Below, in pieces: positions 1 through 10,840 of a DNA stretch of 64,000 bases. The stretch's first letter is position 1. Every line of letters starts with the position of its first letter. The notes beneath the pieces are model-generated. The model did no database searches. It was not told the origin of the DNA and saw only the letters and a program-made list of their open reading frames with translations. The DNA is from Hexactinellida sp. DTS-2022 (lineage: Eukaryota; Porifera; Hexactinellida), in assembly GCA_028753945.1 (NCBI GenBank), contig JAPNXP010000015.1, positions 3,410,001 to 3,474,000 of the forward strand, written 5' to 3'. A program made the translations under genes and the position numbers.

Positions 1-811
1 GGGGGGGAACAGCTGATCGGAGTTGGAGTCGAAGGGGTGGAACTTGGGTGCAATAACAGTCGCTTTACTTTGCCTATAATCCCATCGTTAGGCGGAGTGT
101 CTTCTATATTGGCCACGCTTGAAATGGTTTCTATTTCGTTAAACTCGAATTTTTCATTCGAATTATGCTTCCACATCCAAAGATTGTCAGAAAGGAGAGT
201 CTCATCAGTTGACTCGTATAATTCGCTGTCAGAAATGGATCGAGTCCGACCAACACTGCTAACTGTAGATTGGAAACTCCTGAGGGATGGCGAATGCACA
301 TTTCTAATTCCGTCTGGTTTATCGCTGGTGAATATATCGTCCAACTGGAAAAGCTCTTCTCCTTGATCAGATTCAATTACAAATAAATCTCTCGCTTCTA
401 AACCGATTTCTTTCAAAGAATGGTACTCGTATGTATCATTCCCAATGCATTCGTCGTCGCTGTTCGATGAAATAGAATTATTTGGCACAATATTCACAAT
501 CCTTTTCTCCTCAATGAATAGTGAATCAGCCTTTGTATCACTGTTATCGTATATCATAGCCGTTCCCCATTCATTCAGTCGGACATTCAAATTGTCTATC
601 ACTTCACCGTTTATACACAACTCAACTTCTTTTTCGCGGCTACGCAACACGCCTAGTTTACCAAAATGTGCGTGTATAGGAGAACTAATTAAGGATCCAT
701 CTTTTTGTCTCACAACGATGATGTCAATAGCACCGGTTAAATTCGCTCCATTCATATCATTGTAAAAGTTACGAACAGCTCTTCCGGCTTTTATCAAGTA
801 TCTAGTCATAA
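1..811 (-). CDS. LPIN: Lipin (phosphatidate phosphatase), N-terminal part
   Basis: Lipins dephosphorylate phosphatidate to diacylglycerol for glycerolipid synthesis and also act as nuclear coregulators. Reading the minus strand from ATG at 811, the frame stays open to the window edge (270 codons). The first ~105 residues are the lipin N-terminal domain: an opening like LIKAGRAVRNFYNDMNGANL, then GAIDIIVVRQKDGSL, SSPIHAHFGKLGVLRSREK and a conserved INGE. An acidic, serine-rich stretch follows, as in the family. The catalytic haloacid dehalogenase half (DxDxT) would lie beyond base 1, so activity cannot be judged. A TATA box lies 45 nt upstream of the ATG. MAPKBP1/WDR62 ends 387 bp upstream on the same strand. 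The identification is firm; the gene is cut only by the window edge. Confidence 0.93.
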
Positions 812-848
812 CTGATCAGGTAAATTAGAGAAGTTGGTTTATCTACTA

Positions 849-856
849 TATTTATA
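849..856 (-). promoter_or_regulatory. TATA box of lipin
   Basis: TATAAATA on the minus strand, its first base 45 nt before the lipin ATG. With a usual TATA-to-start distance of about 30 nt, the 5' leader would be only about 15 nt. Confidence 0.6.
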
Positions 857-1197
857 AGACTGGAAAGATGTCGTCAATTGTACAATGAACATAGTAGCGT
901 ACGTAGGCTGGTTGATTCCTGGAAGTGGTCTAATATATTGTTGCGTAGATATAATCTAGGCTAATCCTATATTGTATTACTACTATGAAAGCGTGATGTG
1001 ATAAATCATTATTATTTCAACTTTCTGAATCACACAGTTAACCTATCAAGTCAAATGACTAGTTGATCAACACTATATCAAGTTAGCAAGAATTGAATTA
1101 AATAATCTAATCAAGAAATAATAGAGAAGAAAATCCGGTACTATTTACAACTAAATTTACAATAAGTGAAGCAGGTAACCAAAAATAAACTAAAACT

Positions 1198-4100
1198 TCA
1201 TTTTAGAAGTGAAAACTGATTTGACAGTTCATTCACTAATTCTTGAAGTTTGGTAAATTTGCTACTAACCTCGTTTACTATCAAACTGTGTTCTGTATCT
1301 ACTTCTGTATTGACACCCACATTTGTAGGCCTTACACTGCCCTTTACAATTCTCCTCGCTAGCTCTACAATAGAACTATACTCCGGATAAGCTCTGGCTA
1401 TTAATTCAGGTGTTAACCCGTCTGTACGTGTTACGAATGTATCCAAATTGTTACGCACCTTTTCACCCAAAGTTTCCTTATTAGCGGGTGTATGTGTAGT
1501 CTTATTAACATTGTATACAATCGGTGAGTTTGGTATGCTCGGTAGTTTCTTTTTCCCCTTTCCACTCCGTGAAAAAGCGCGATTGAGACCCTTATCATTC
1601 CCGACTGAAGCAAGGTTATTCGTGCTTAACGAGAATTGGGAGCTCGAATCGTTGAACTTAATCAGCAGCTTGCTCTCCCCTGCTGGAGACAGGCTAGTCA
1701 GCTGTAACATAGAACTCGCGTTGGAGAGAGGGTGTGAGAATATAGGCTTCATAAACTCCCCTTTATCTTGGTTATTCGAGGGAACTAGAGACTGCATAGA
1801 AGTGGCACGCTCTAATACGGCGGATTTAGAAACCTGGTGTCGCAGCTTAACGCTTAGGCTCGGACTGCCAGTGGGGGTGTGGTCAGAATCGCTCTCAGAA
1901 TTACACAGAGTAGACCGACTCATTGCGATAGCCAGAAGAGAGGTGTCGCCTATAGAACTCGCCAAGGGCTGGCTTACACTCAACACCTCCTTACCAGTAA
2001 CAACAACACTACTATCATCAAGCAAAGGGTCCTCTGATACATCCAAATCTAGGTCAATTCGTTCTATATCAGAGCTCTCTTCGATAGGAGACTGCTTAGA
2101 TATTAGCTGCTGTATTGCAATGTCGTCTCTCCTCTGTTCGTACAACACACTCAGGGAAGTGGATCTGTATTTCAAGCCGGTGCCCACCACAGTGCAGAGA
2201 GGTGTGAACTTAGGTGTAACGCCGCTGTGCTGTATGTAGGGTGTGAATGGTTGGTTGTCGTAGATGGGACTCTCTTCTCCGTCTCCGACTGTTCTAGTTC
2301 CCCTGGTGGAGAGGGAGGAGTGGGTGGAGGTGTAGCTCGTGTCTATAAGTGCTAGAGGAATAAGATAATATAATAACTGGTATTATCACTGGTACCTGAT
2401 ATTATGTAGAGAATAATAAGAATTCATCAGACAAAGAATTTTTTAAGAATTTTTGAGAATTTTTTTTTTTAAGTTTTCGTTATAAGAATGTATTAACACT
2501 ATGGATAAATAAATACAACAGCATAACTGAATACTATAGTCTATAGTTATAATACCTGTGTTGAGCAGGTTCTCCGGAGTGGTCAGGTTCATCATAGACT
2601 CGGCTCGCTGCGCCCACTTCCCAGAGGGCATCGGGAGTCCCCATTCGCTCTTGCAGGATTTGGTGTCAGGCGTGAGAGAGCGCTGGGACAGCTGATCGTC
2701 TGTGTGGGAGATAAGGTGTCTCTGGGCCCAGGGGGGCAGTTTGGAGATTGTGTTCTGTACCCAGCTGGTGGTGTCTTCCGAGGGGGCGGGGGTGGCAGGC
2801 TCCTCTTCTGTCTGCGAAATATCACAGCTCGGAGTCAGCAACAGCTCACTCTCAACCTCTACTTTCTAACGCAATAATAATAATAATAATAATAAAGGCA
2901 GTGAGATTAGAACTGGGCCACTATAATCGGCACAGTAAATAAACAGTTATAAACAAAAAATTTTAAGATAAAAGATTGAAAAGGACTGCAAATGAATTAG
3001 TTCAATGAACAAGGAAATATAACTAACTAACTCACACTATGTGCTTCAGGCTGTGTTCCTTTATAGCCGATATGTTTGTGTATTAACTGCGTGACGTCAC
3101 TCGGCAGTCTCCACACGAACACACACCCGTCTCCCCCAACAGATACGAAGTACCGTCCGTCCCGACTAAACTTAACACTCAGAATCATCTCGGAGTGTCC
3201 ATACACGTGTGATAGGAACGCCTTCGAGTAGGTGTCGAACAACAACACATACTTTTGAACCGAGCTAGTAACTAGGTAGCGTCCGCTTGGATCAAAAGCT
3301 AAATGAGAGAACCCCTTTTCCTCCCCCGTTCCACTTATCTTCCCAATGCTACGAGTGCTGAGCTCGTCTAAGCTGTAGAAACGAACGTGTTTATCTTGAC
3401 CTGCCACTGCCAACCTCTGTTTAACACTGTCTATGTCCATACCGTAGATACTAGTATTGTTCACAATATGGTGCTTCATCTCGAAACTCCCATTGGAAAT
3501 GTTGAATAGGAATAGCTTTATAGATCTGTCAGTTGCACAGGAAATTAAATACAGAGTCGGAACAGAGTCTCTAGCTGATTTAGAATAGAACTGTATACAA
3601 GTCACAGCTCCACTGTGAGCAGATATGTTCTGTAAGTGCGAGAAGTTATCATCTATAGTGTACACTTGTATCGTACGGTCCTTACCACCAGAAGCCATGA
3701 GTGACGGGAAATTAACAATGTCAGGTGAGAAGTCAACTTGTAGTACCTCCCCATTATGCACCGGTATGTAGTATATCTGCTTCATGCCACGCAGGTCGTA
3801 TATCCTAACGGAGCCGCCCCTCTCCCCTGCCCCTAGGTACAGACCGTCAGGACTCACCTTAATGCATTTGATGCCGGAGACCGCGTCTTGGTGGAATTCC
3901 TTAGGAGCATCTATATCGAGAGATTTGTACAGTCAGGTCTGCTTATGTGAGCAGATTCGAATAAACCATATAATTAAGAAATATTATGGTCCAAATTAAC
4001 AACGTATTTGTTCAAGTTGAGTTCAAGAATTATAAAGTATCTCTATTATTAACAAGATTTTTGGTCCATTTATTGTCCATAATTAATGAAATTAACTGTA

Positions 4101-7100
4101 CTAATCCATTGTATTTAGTCTAGCAGAGCATTTGGGTTAAGTAGTATATTAAGTTAGCATATTTTCTGAAGCAAACAAAAACACTTTCCAAATGTGAAGT
4201 CAAAAAATTCCCTGTTGCCATACGAACAGAATTCCCCGATTATTTGTTTCTGATAACAGCTACAACATTCCTTCAATGCTAATTTAGACTGGAATGTCCC
4301 AATTAATAATTATTTATTCGCAGAGGGGAATTACAAACGAGAGCTGATTATAGGGAAATTACAAACTAACCTTGAGGAGAGAATAAGTGTATCAATTCCG
4401 GACAATTAAACCCATTAAGACTCACAACACTACTACAATCAGGCGTGCTATCATCCAAGCAGTGAGAGAACTGCCAGATCCTAACCGTACCGTCAGAAGA
4501 GCCGGTTAGGAAGCAGGGCGGGAGACACGGATAGTCCAGACCTGAGGGGTATATCTCAGCAGCCCATATCTGGGAGGAGTGGAATAGAAACGTTCGTTTT
4601 GGTTGCTTTTGAATGAGCTCAGTAGACAAGTTGTTATCTTGTAGATTCAATTGGCTGTTGAGTAGACGGGAAATGTTCCAAATATAAATACTGTGGTTGG
4701 AGTAGGAGGAAATTAACAGTGATTTGTCGAGGAATAAAGCCAACCCGAGTGCAGTTGGATGACACCTACAAGCGATAAAATGAATACAGTAATGACTCGA
4801 ATAGTAGCCTGGTTTATTATTAATGTTTAACTGCTACTATTTGCTATTAATTGTATGATAATTTCTTCTACTATTTGAGTAAAAACGCAGGCTAAAAATG
4901 TGTGAAAAAGCGGGAACTGACCTGTTCTCGTCTAGGAATATTCTATTCTTGTCACCCGTCTCGCTAGACATAGCTAGCGGCATACAGGTAACATACTGGA
5001 AAGATGAAATCTCGAATATTCGGATAAGCGCATTCAATCCTCCACAGAAGCAGAACTGCTCAGTAACCGCAATGCATCTGGCCTGTCTTATCTGCGTATC
5101 GAACCAGGACACAACCTCCCTCTCAGAGCTCAATATCAGCATTATTCCTAGCAAGTAATGTCAGTAACATTATTCCTAGCAAGTAATGTCAGTAACATTA
5201 TTCCTATCAAGTAATGTACGTAAATGCATACTGGAAAATAGGCGAGCGTAAATTTATTCTAAGTTAAACTGTGAGGGAATTATCGCATTGTTGAGGTAAC
5301 TTCCTTTAGCTTACAAGCTAAGTTATTAAATCAAATTATCCTTACTTTCGAATTTATATGTTTAATGGCAAATATATTGAATTGAATTAGTAATAATTAT
5401 TTGTTTACATGTAGTTAAAAGTGGCGATCAAACTAAGATTTCTAACAAAAGTGCTAAAAGAAAGTTGCATAATACCTTACAAATAAGTACGTACATTCAT
5501 AAACAGTGGAATAGTTCGATAAATAGTGCAACTTTCCTTACCTCTCTGAGACAGTACGTATGTCTTAGTCTGTCTATCATTAGCCGTGCTGCCTAACTTG
5601 GGTTTACTACAGCAAACTGCGATATAGTTAAGAGACTGGTGAGCTCCCAAAACAGCTGTTCTCGAAACAACAGAGTTAACACGGCGCGATCTGTGGGAGA
5701 GTTCTGCATCGAACTGACAGAACCTGACCGTCCTTAGTCCGACTAACACAAAGAATGATCCATCTTCTGACACAGACATGCAGTTAACCTATAGAGTGTA
5801 GATTCTATATAACTATTCTGTATTTCCGTAGCATGAATTGTATAGAAATACAATTGTTTGATAGCATAGCACGGTAATTCAAGGAATTCAACGAAATAAA
5901 ATACAAATGTATAAATCCCATCAATTTGCAATAAACAGAAGGAATAACAGAAGATTGGAGATGACGTAGTCTCGTACTATGTACAGAAATAGTTACAATA
6001 ATCCCAAAAAGAATTGTAATAAATTTGAGGCATTCAAAAGGAGATTATGTCAGAAATATTTACTCAATTAGAAAGATTATATTTCTAATTGTACGTCTCA
6101 GAGAAACAGCAAGCTGAAGAGTATACTGTTTTGCTGAATTAATATGAATAATTAAGTAATGCAAATTCCAAATAAGCAGGGAGCGGTATGTATGGATATT
6201 TTAAAGAAAATAGCGAGATAGAAATAGATGGTTACACGACTTTGGAAAGTTTCCAGTAAATAGATTGGTCTTTGCTTCTTGAATACTCAGTCATAGAGGT
6301 TGGCAATAACATGTGCTTATTAATAAAAGTTATGCAATAAAGTTTGTGTGTTAGTTGTGAAGTATTCAAGGAACTAAATCCTCAATATTCTCAATGTTAT
6401 AGGAAGTATCAGAACTCAACTCAGCCGATTCTAACTGTTTGTATTGTGAGATCTCCTCTATTAACTGGTATTTCTCCATAGCCAACTGAGATTTGACTTT
6501 TTTCATTTCTGTAAGTCTAACATTGTATTTTTCTCTCGCTTTCTTATTGGAGAGATCGTGTTTACATTCCTGAATCGCGGAAATGTATTTTTCAGGAAAT
6601 TTGGCCGGAATCATGTGTTGCTTTACAATAAGAGTGTTAATTGCACTCAGCTTTTTAAAGTCAATTAAGACAAGAATTGAATTGGCATTTCCCCGATCGG
6701 GGATCATTTGGAAATCTCTTTTCCAAGTTGAGACTAGAATATTCTCAATAAATTTCAACTGATGTTCCTCAAAAGTAGAATTTGTAACATCCATTTATTG
6801 TTATTGTTGTTATTTTTAGACAAAATAGAATATCTTTTATAGAATATCAGAGTCTAAGAATTCATTTTTTTCATAAAAGAATAACCCGTTTTGAATACAC
6901 ACTTTGATCGACTCATCTAGAACGATTGAGACATAAACAAGTAAATAATGAAATTATAGAAAGTTATCAAATCTCCAAAAAAATAAATACAGAATTATAT
7001 ATACAAGAGGGATAACTTAATATCCAACCAAATATTTCAGAAAATGTGGTCATCTGCAACAGTTTTAAGTGGACTATGATTAATCGCTAATTCTAACATC

Positions 7101-9625
7101 CTGGAGACTATTCACCTACATTGGAATTCGTTCAAGTTATTGTTGTTTAGAATAGACTCAAATTTTACTATTTAGAATATGATTCATTTTTTATACGAAT
7201 TAAGCTCAATATGATATTACCTCAAAGTCATTAGATGTTAATATAAAGTTTATTGCAGCAATACAAGCAAGGATAATGAACAGAATAATAAAAAGTTCAG
7301 CATTCTAATATAACACAAATTTTCAAGAATATTTACAATAATAGGAAAAGTAATTTAGGAGTTATTGAGCATGTACATGTATGTATATTCCAAACAATAA
7401 ATCACACTACTGGGATTTGATAATGTATAGATTAAATTGGTTGATGCGAATCTTAAGCAAATTTATTTCTTTGAGTAACTCCACTTTCTCGCTTTTTAAC
7501 TTGTAGCGTATTTCTTCAAGATTTCGATTCTCCTTACGTTTAGCATTATACTTGGGTCTGGCTTCATTATTCGACAAAACCCTCTTATGGTTCTGAATTA
7601 TAGAAATGTCAGATTCACAAAACCCAGCATTTTCCATGGTTTTCCTAATTTTGCGAGTATCAACACAAATTAGTTTGTTATTATCAATGATCATTAGTAT
7701 AGACATTTGAGTGGTACGGTCTTTAATGCTAGACAAATCATTTTTCCAAGATGATTTCAGGATATGAGAAATTGATTCCAATTTTTCAAACGTGTATTGG
7801 TGAACTGTTGCCATCTGTAATATGAGTTAACACAAACAAATAATTCACTCTTTTTATACATAGGCTTGTACCAAACGAATATTAATCTACTTTTTAAAGG
7901 ACAAATTTAAAATATTCCCATTTTTTTTTCACAGACAAAAAAATAAACAAAATTAAGATGTCAACAACAAACTTTATAATCAGATATAATCTCAAAAGTC
8001 TTTGTTAAAGATATGACTGATTTTAAATAAAATGAAAAAGATGAGTGAATAGTCTCAAACCAAAAGATGAAATAAATTATTTAAGAGTATAGTAACTTGA
8101 TATGTTGATTAATAATATTCAAATTTTTAATCATTTGAGAAAGGAAAAAGCAATATGAATACAAAATCGAATATAACAGATTACATGTCTTGAATATTTA
8201 TTGAATTCTGATACCACGTAATCTCCCTTAACAGCTTTTCCTTTTCTAATAGTAAATAATGTTTCTCCAATGTTAAAATAGAAATAATTATTCTACTCTT
8301 AGCCTCGTGTTTTTTCCTTGCTTTGTCTCGGTTAACTTTTAATCTTCTATTCTGAAGTTTTGATACTAACATTGGACAACCTTTTATTCCATCAGTCAAT
8401 TCTTTAAATTTCCTTTTCGATATCGATTCAAGCTTTTGGTCGTCAATTACATTTTCAAAAATCCATTTATCCGGGCGTACATGTCTATATTTCATTATTA
8501 GAACATCGCTAATAATATGATAGTATTCTCTCTCAGACATTGGGATTCTGTTGTATTCAATAATGCAATAATCCATACTTTTATACTGTATTGAGTATCA
8601 TACCATAATTACAGATATATCATAGATAAATAAATCAGACAAACAACTATTAACAAGTGTTTAAAATAATACACAATATAGGGGAAAATCGGGAAATATA
8701 AAAAACCTCATAATAGCTGGTAAGTTTACCCGTTTTTTACAACAAGAATAATATCCTCAAATAAATAACAATAGAATTAACCGCAACATAAAAAATAAAA
8801 AACGAAAATAACTCACTTTAAATGTTTTATTGTTAGCGCCTATCTTGGTGTGAGATCGCCAGAACCACACAAACACGCTCTTATCGTGCTCCGCTCCCAC
8901 TGAAATAACATAACTCTGGTCCGGATGGAAGCTAACATAGTCTATACCATGAGTGTGTCCGCCTAGAGAAACCATTTCCCTCAGACTAGAGTATTCCCAG
9001 ACCCGCACTAGGGGCTTATGTCCCTGTTCTCCTGTTACGATGTATCTCCCGTCTGGGGACCAGGATAGAGAGATTATAGCCTACAGATTCGGTACAGTAT
9101 TATGCAATGTATAATATGTTGTATACTACATATATTTAGTCAAAGTATTAAATATAGTACTTATTTTTTGTAATACTGTATAGAACAACTAAGAAATTTA
9201 GGTAGTTGAAAGATATTTTTTGGAAATCTATTTTTTTAATGGGAATCTATTATGTAGGATCATATTTTTATTAATTCAATCTATTTCTTACAATGCAATA
9301 CGTGTATATTACATCTTATAATCGGCTTAACTGGTACTATCCCTACCTTTCTGCTTGAGCTGACGAGATAGCTCTGCATGTCCCTAGTGACGTCATACAG
9401 CACCACCACACACCCGGCCGGGTAGGCCAGCACTCCGTCGGGCGAGCAGCTCATGGCTGCAACGATAGGGTTAGTTACGCCCAGCACCTTATGCAACTGT
9501 GGGACCGTGGACTGGTGGTTAGGAGTGGTAGAGTTAGGGAGAGTAATGCTCTCTTTTGTAGGGAGTAAGGGGATAAAGCTACCGGTACGATTAGCCCTCT
9601 TGTTTGTATCTTTGTGGTGCGACAT
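1198..9625 (-). CDS. MAPKBP1/WDR62: MAPKBP1/WDR62-type WD40 scaffold protein, eight exons
   Basis: MAPKBP1 and WDR62 are WD40 scaffolds that bind JNK pathway kinases; WDR62 also works at spindle poles. Exons in transcript order: 9625-9347, 9080-8817, 5788-5542, 5147-4922, 4765-4371, 3910-3036, 2865-2556, 2351-1198. All junctions are GT-AG and all phases agree, giving 1,249 residues against about 1,500 in human. The opening LGVTNPIVAAMSCSPDGVLA and YPAGCVVVLYDV is family-typical. Exons 1-6 encode the double propeller (for example ISWSPDGRYI-like blades, SNHSIYIWNIS, FGHSE-like GHSEMILSVKFSRDGRYF). Exons 7-8 encode a low-complexity tail ending in a short heptad-like segment. Intron 2 (5789-8816) contains three nested genes on the same strand; intron 5 contains a MITE end near 3930. 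It looks like the pre-duplication ancestor of the two vertebrate genes (inference). Confidence 0.92.
2873..2895. repeat. AAT microsatellite
   Basis: About seven AAT units lie in MAPKBP1/WDR62 intron 6, just upstream of the exon 7 acceptor on the minus strand. Confidence 0.9.
5141..5219. repeat. 28-bp tandem repeat, 2.8 copies, duplicating a 3' splice site
   Basis: A 28-bp unit beginning ATTATTCCTAGC is repeated nearly exactly (copies at 5141, 5169 and 5197). Read on the minus strand, each copy carries the sequence around the exon 4 acceptor of MAPKBP1/WDR62, so three candidate AG sites lie 28 nt apart. The site at 5148 keeps the frame; the others would add 28 or 56 nt. Confidence 0.9.
6366..6794 (-). 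CDS. Nested small bZIP-like protein, copy 1 of 3
   Basis: 142 residues, not a recognised family. The N-terminal ~80 residues are shared with the next copy (pattern S-W-K-x-D, I-x-D-R, S-I-L-x-x-I-D). From about residue 90 comes a basic stretch, NKKAREKYNVRLTEMKK, then a likely coiled coil (LAMEKYQLIEEISQYKQ). The order N-x-x-A-R-x-K-Y resembles the basic region of a bZIP factor, but the usual invariant arginine is replaced (N). It lies wholly within intron 2 of MAPKBP1/WDR62 on the same strand. A TATAAAAG box lies 47 nt upstream of the ATG, so it is probably transcribed independently. Function as a DNA-binding factor is inference. Confidence 0.72.
   Translation of the reverse strand: MDVTNSTFEEHQLKFIENILVSTWKRDFQMIPDRGNANSILVLIDFKKLSAINTLIVKQHMIPAKFPEKYISAIQECKHDLSNKKAREKYNVRLTEMKKVKSQLAMEKYQLIEEISQYKQLESAELSSDTSYNIENIEDLVP
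6834..6841 (-). promoter_or_regulatory. TATA box of nested copy 1
   Basis: TATAAAAG on the minus strand, first base 47 nt before the ATG at 6794. Confidence 0.6.
7407..7814 (-). CDS. Nested small bZIP-like protein, copy 2 of 3
   Basis: 135 residues, clearly paralogous to copies 1 and 3. The shared N-terminal part has F-E-K-L, SSWKNDLSSIKDR and SILMIID. The C-terminal part has the basic stretch NNEARPKYNAKRKENR followed by a leucine-rich coil (YKLKSEKVELLKEINLLK). Alignment with CREB-type basic regions places N, A and basic residues correctly but with N in place of the invariant R. It is nested in the same host intron and strand as its siblings, with TATAAAAAG 44 nt upstream of the ATG. No known name; a divergent transcription factor or a coiled-coil protein are both possible. 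Confidence 0.75.
   Translation of the reverse strand: MATVHQYTFEKLESISHILKSSWKNDLSSIKDRTTQMSILMIIDNNKLICVDTRKIRKTMENAGFCESDISIIQNHKRVLSNNEARPKYNAKRKENRNLEEIRYKLKSEKVELLKEINLLKIRINQFNLYIIKSQ
7850..7858 (-). promoter_or_regulatory. TATA box of nested copy 2
   Basis: TATAAAAAG on the minus strand, first base 44 nt before the ATG at 7814. Confidence 0.6.
8181..8540 (-). CDS. Nested small bZIP-like protein, copy 3 of 3
   Basis: 119 residues when started at the ATG at 8540 (MSEREYYHI). An in-frame ATG at 8576 would add 12 residues, but it lies only 9 nt from the TATA box. From the 8540 ATG the TATA spacing is 45 nt, matching copies 1 and 2, so 8540 is preferred. The most diverged copy: it keeps the basic stretch NRDKARKKHEAKSR and a coil (LEKHYLLLEKEKLLREI), but its N-terminal part is only loosely similar. 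Nested in intron 2 of MAPKBP1/WDR62. Role unknown. Confidence 0.68.
   Translation of the reverse strand: MSEREYYHIISDVLIMKYRHVRPDKWIFENVIDDQKLESISKRKFKELTDGIKGCPMLVSKLQNRRLKVNRDKARKKHEAKSRIIISILTLEKHYLLLEKEKLLREITWYQNSINIQDM
8578..8585 (-). promoter_or_regulatory. TATA box of nested copy 3
   Basis: TATAAAAG on the minus strand. The spacing of 45 nt to the second ATG (8540) argues that this ATG, not the one at 8576, starts translation. Confidence 0.58.
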
Positions 9626-9656
9626 TTCGTGTATGTATTGCTAACTACTGGTAATA

Positions 9657-9836
9657 CAGTAGAACCTCGTTAGTACGAACACGGTTAATACGAATTTCCG
9701 GATAAGACAAACAGATTTTTACACAAAATCAGGTCCCTAAATGGCAATTCAATTGGTATACCGGATAATACGAACTTCGGATATGACGAACAAATTTGGA
9801 CCGTCCGTTGGTGTTCGTATTAACGAGGTTCTACTG
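9657..9836. mobile_element. pogo/Tigger-like MITE, CAGTAGAACCTCGTTA ends
   Basis: 180 bp, ends CAGTAGAACCTCGTTAGTAC and its near-exact reverse complement, left flank TA. No coding capacity. Same family as the elements at 22950, 24790 and 40654. Confidence 0.82.
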
Positions 9837-9915
9837 CATTCGTTTTTGCTATCAACTACAGTGGATAAATGGGATTTCTAATCAATCATACCACCAAACA
9901 GCATAATTATTACTA

Positions 9916-10065
9916 CAGTGGATTTTCCTTAATTGAACACGGATAAGGTGAACAAAGTTAAATTCCCTAACCTATACATTTGCATGCAATTACTGGGAGT
10001 AATACGAATTCGGATAATCAGAACAGAGTTATACGGTCCCTGCTATTCCTATAACGAGTCTACTG
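9916..10065. mobile_element. pogo/Tigger-like MITE, CAGT...ACTG ends
   Basis: 150 bp, begins CAGTGGATTTTCC and ends CGAGTCTACTG, flanked by TA on both sides. The interior resembles the element at 44590 (GGTGAACAAGGTT-like and AATACGAA-like stretches). Together with the element at 9657 it fills most of the 0.5-kb gap between MAPKBP1/WDR62 and AP5S1. Confidence 0.75.
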
Positions 10066-10143
10066 TATATGGTAATAATTATATCGATACTAATACTATA
10101 AGCAAATAGATATACACAAATAATAACAACAACAATAATTGAG

Positions 10144-10704
10144 TTATTTAGCAGATAAGATAGCCTCAACCTCTTTCTCAAAATGTCTGACTATTTTATG
10201 GTTCATAAATAGCAGAGTCCCTGATGGCAGAAACACGTGCAAAATGCCAGTAATCTTCTCCGCTTCGAGCAAAATCTTAGGTCCCGTCAGTTCCTGGGAA
10301 ATGTTGTCTAAAATGACTCGTATTAATACTTCCAATACGTACTCTGCTAGGCTTAAGTTCTCAGCCGAATCGCAGATAAGGGCATAGCCTATTCCACTGG
10401 TTACTCGCCATACTACAACTTGTTGGCAAGGAAATGGGTCATTGGAATGCAAGAGGAATGTTCCGTTAACTGATACATTATTTTCATCTGCTTTGCTAGA
10501 GCTTGCTATGAAATTAGCTGAAAATTGGAACGAAAACTCTATTTGGATTCGACGAACGACTTCCGATATTGCTTCCTTCCTGTCTGCTCTCGAGTCCAAT
10601 GAGACAGGGGACGAACTGTCCCCAGGGGGCGAGGGGTACAGAATGGAGTGTAACAGGCGCCAAGAGGTACTGGATATCTTCGCGATTACAAAACCTAATA
10701 CCAT
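10144..10704 (-). CDS. AP5S1: AP-5 complex subunit sigma-1
   Basis: The small subunit of the AP-5 adaptor, which acts on late endosomes with SPG11/SPG15. 186 residues against about 200 in human, one exon. It aligns over the whole length. The C-terminal half has the family pattern VVWRVTSGIGYALICDSAEN, then LAEYVLEVLIRVILDN, EKITGILHVFLPSGTLLFMN and FEKEVEA. The start ATG at 10704 opens MVLGFVIAK, as expected for a longin-like sigma chain. It is head to head with the phosphodiesterase gene; only 136 bp separate the two ATGs, so they probably share a promoter region. Confidence 0.88.
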   Translation of the reverse strand: MVLGFVIAKISSTSWRLLHSILYPSPPGDSSSPVSLDSRADRKEAISEVVRRIQIEFSFQFSANFIASSSKADENNVSVNGTFLLHSNDPFPCQQVVVWRVTSGIGYALICDSAENLSLAEYVLEVLIRVILDNISQELTGPKILLEAEKITGILHVFLPSGTLLFMNHKIVRHFEKEVEAILSAK

Positions 10705-10796
10705 ATTTCTTTATGCTAATCGTACACATAATTACATTTGTTTCATAAAAGAAAGGATAACTATTGGCTAAAAATTATAACGGAGAAAAGTACATG

Positions 10797-10805
10797 TATA
10801 AAATA
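10797..10805 (+). promoter_or_regulatory. TATA box of the phosphodiesterase gene
   Basis: TATAAAATA, first base 44 nt before the ATG at 10841, inside the 136-bp space shared with the divergent AP5S1 gene. Confidence 0.55.
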
Positions 10806-10840
10806 ACTAAACAAATAGTAGCGATTTAATAAAGCAATAA

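Noticed and set aside
37-765. Plus-strand frames at 37-366 and 445-765
   Set aside because: They are antisense to lipin, whose minus-strand frame is continuous and matches the family.
1448-2239. 263-codon plus-strand frame
   Set aside because: Antisense shadow of the last exon of MAPKBP1/WDR62, which joins in phase to the preceding exons.
10442-10771. Plus-strand frame opposite AP5S1
   Set aside because: The minus-strand frame matches AP5S1 along its whole length.
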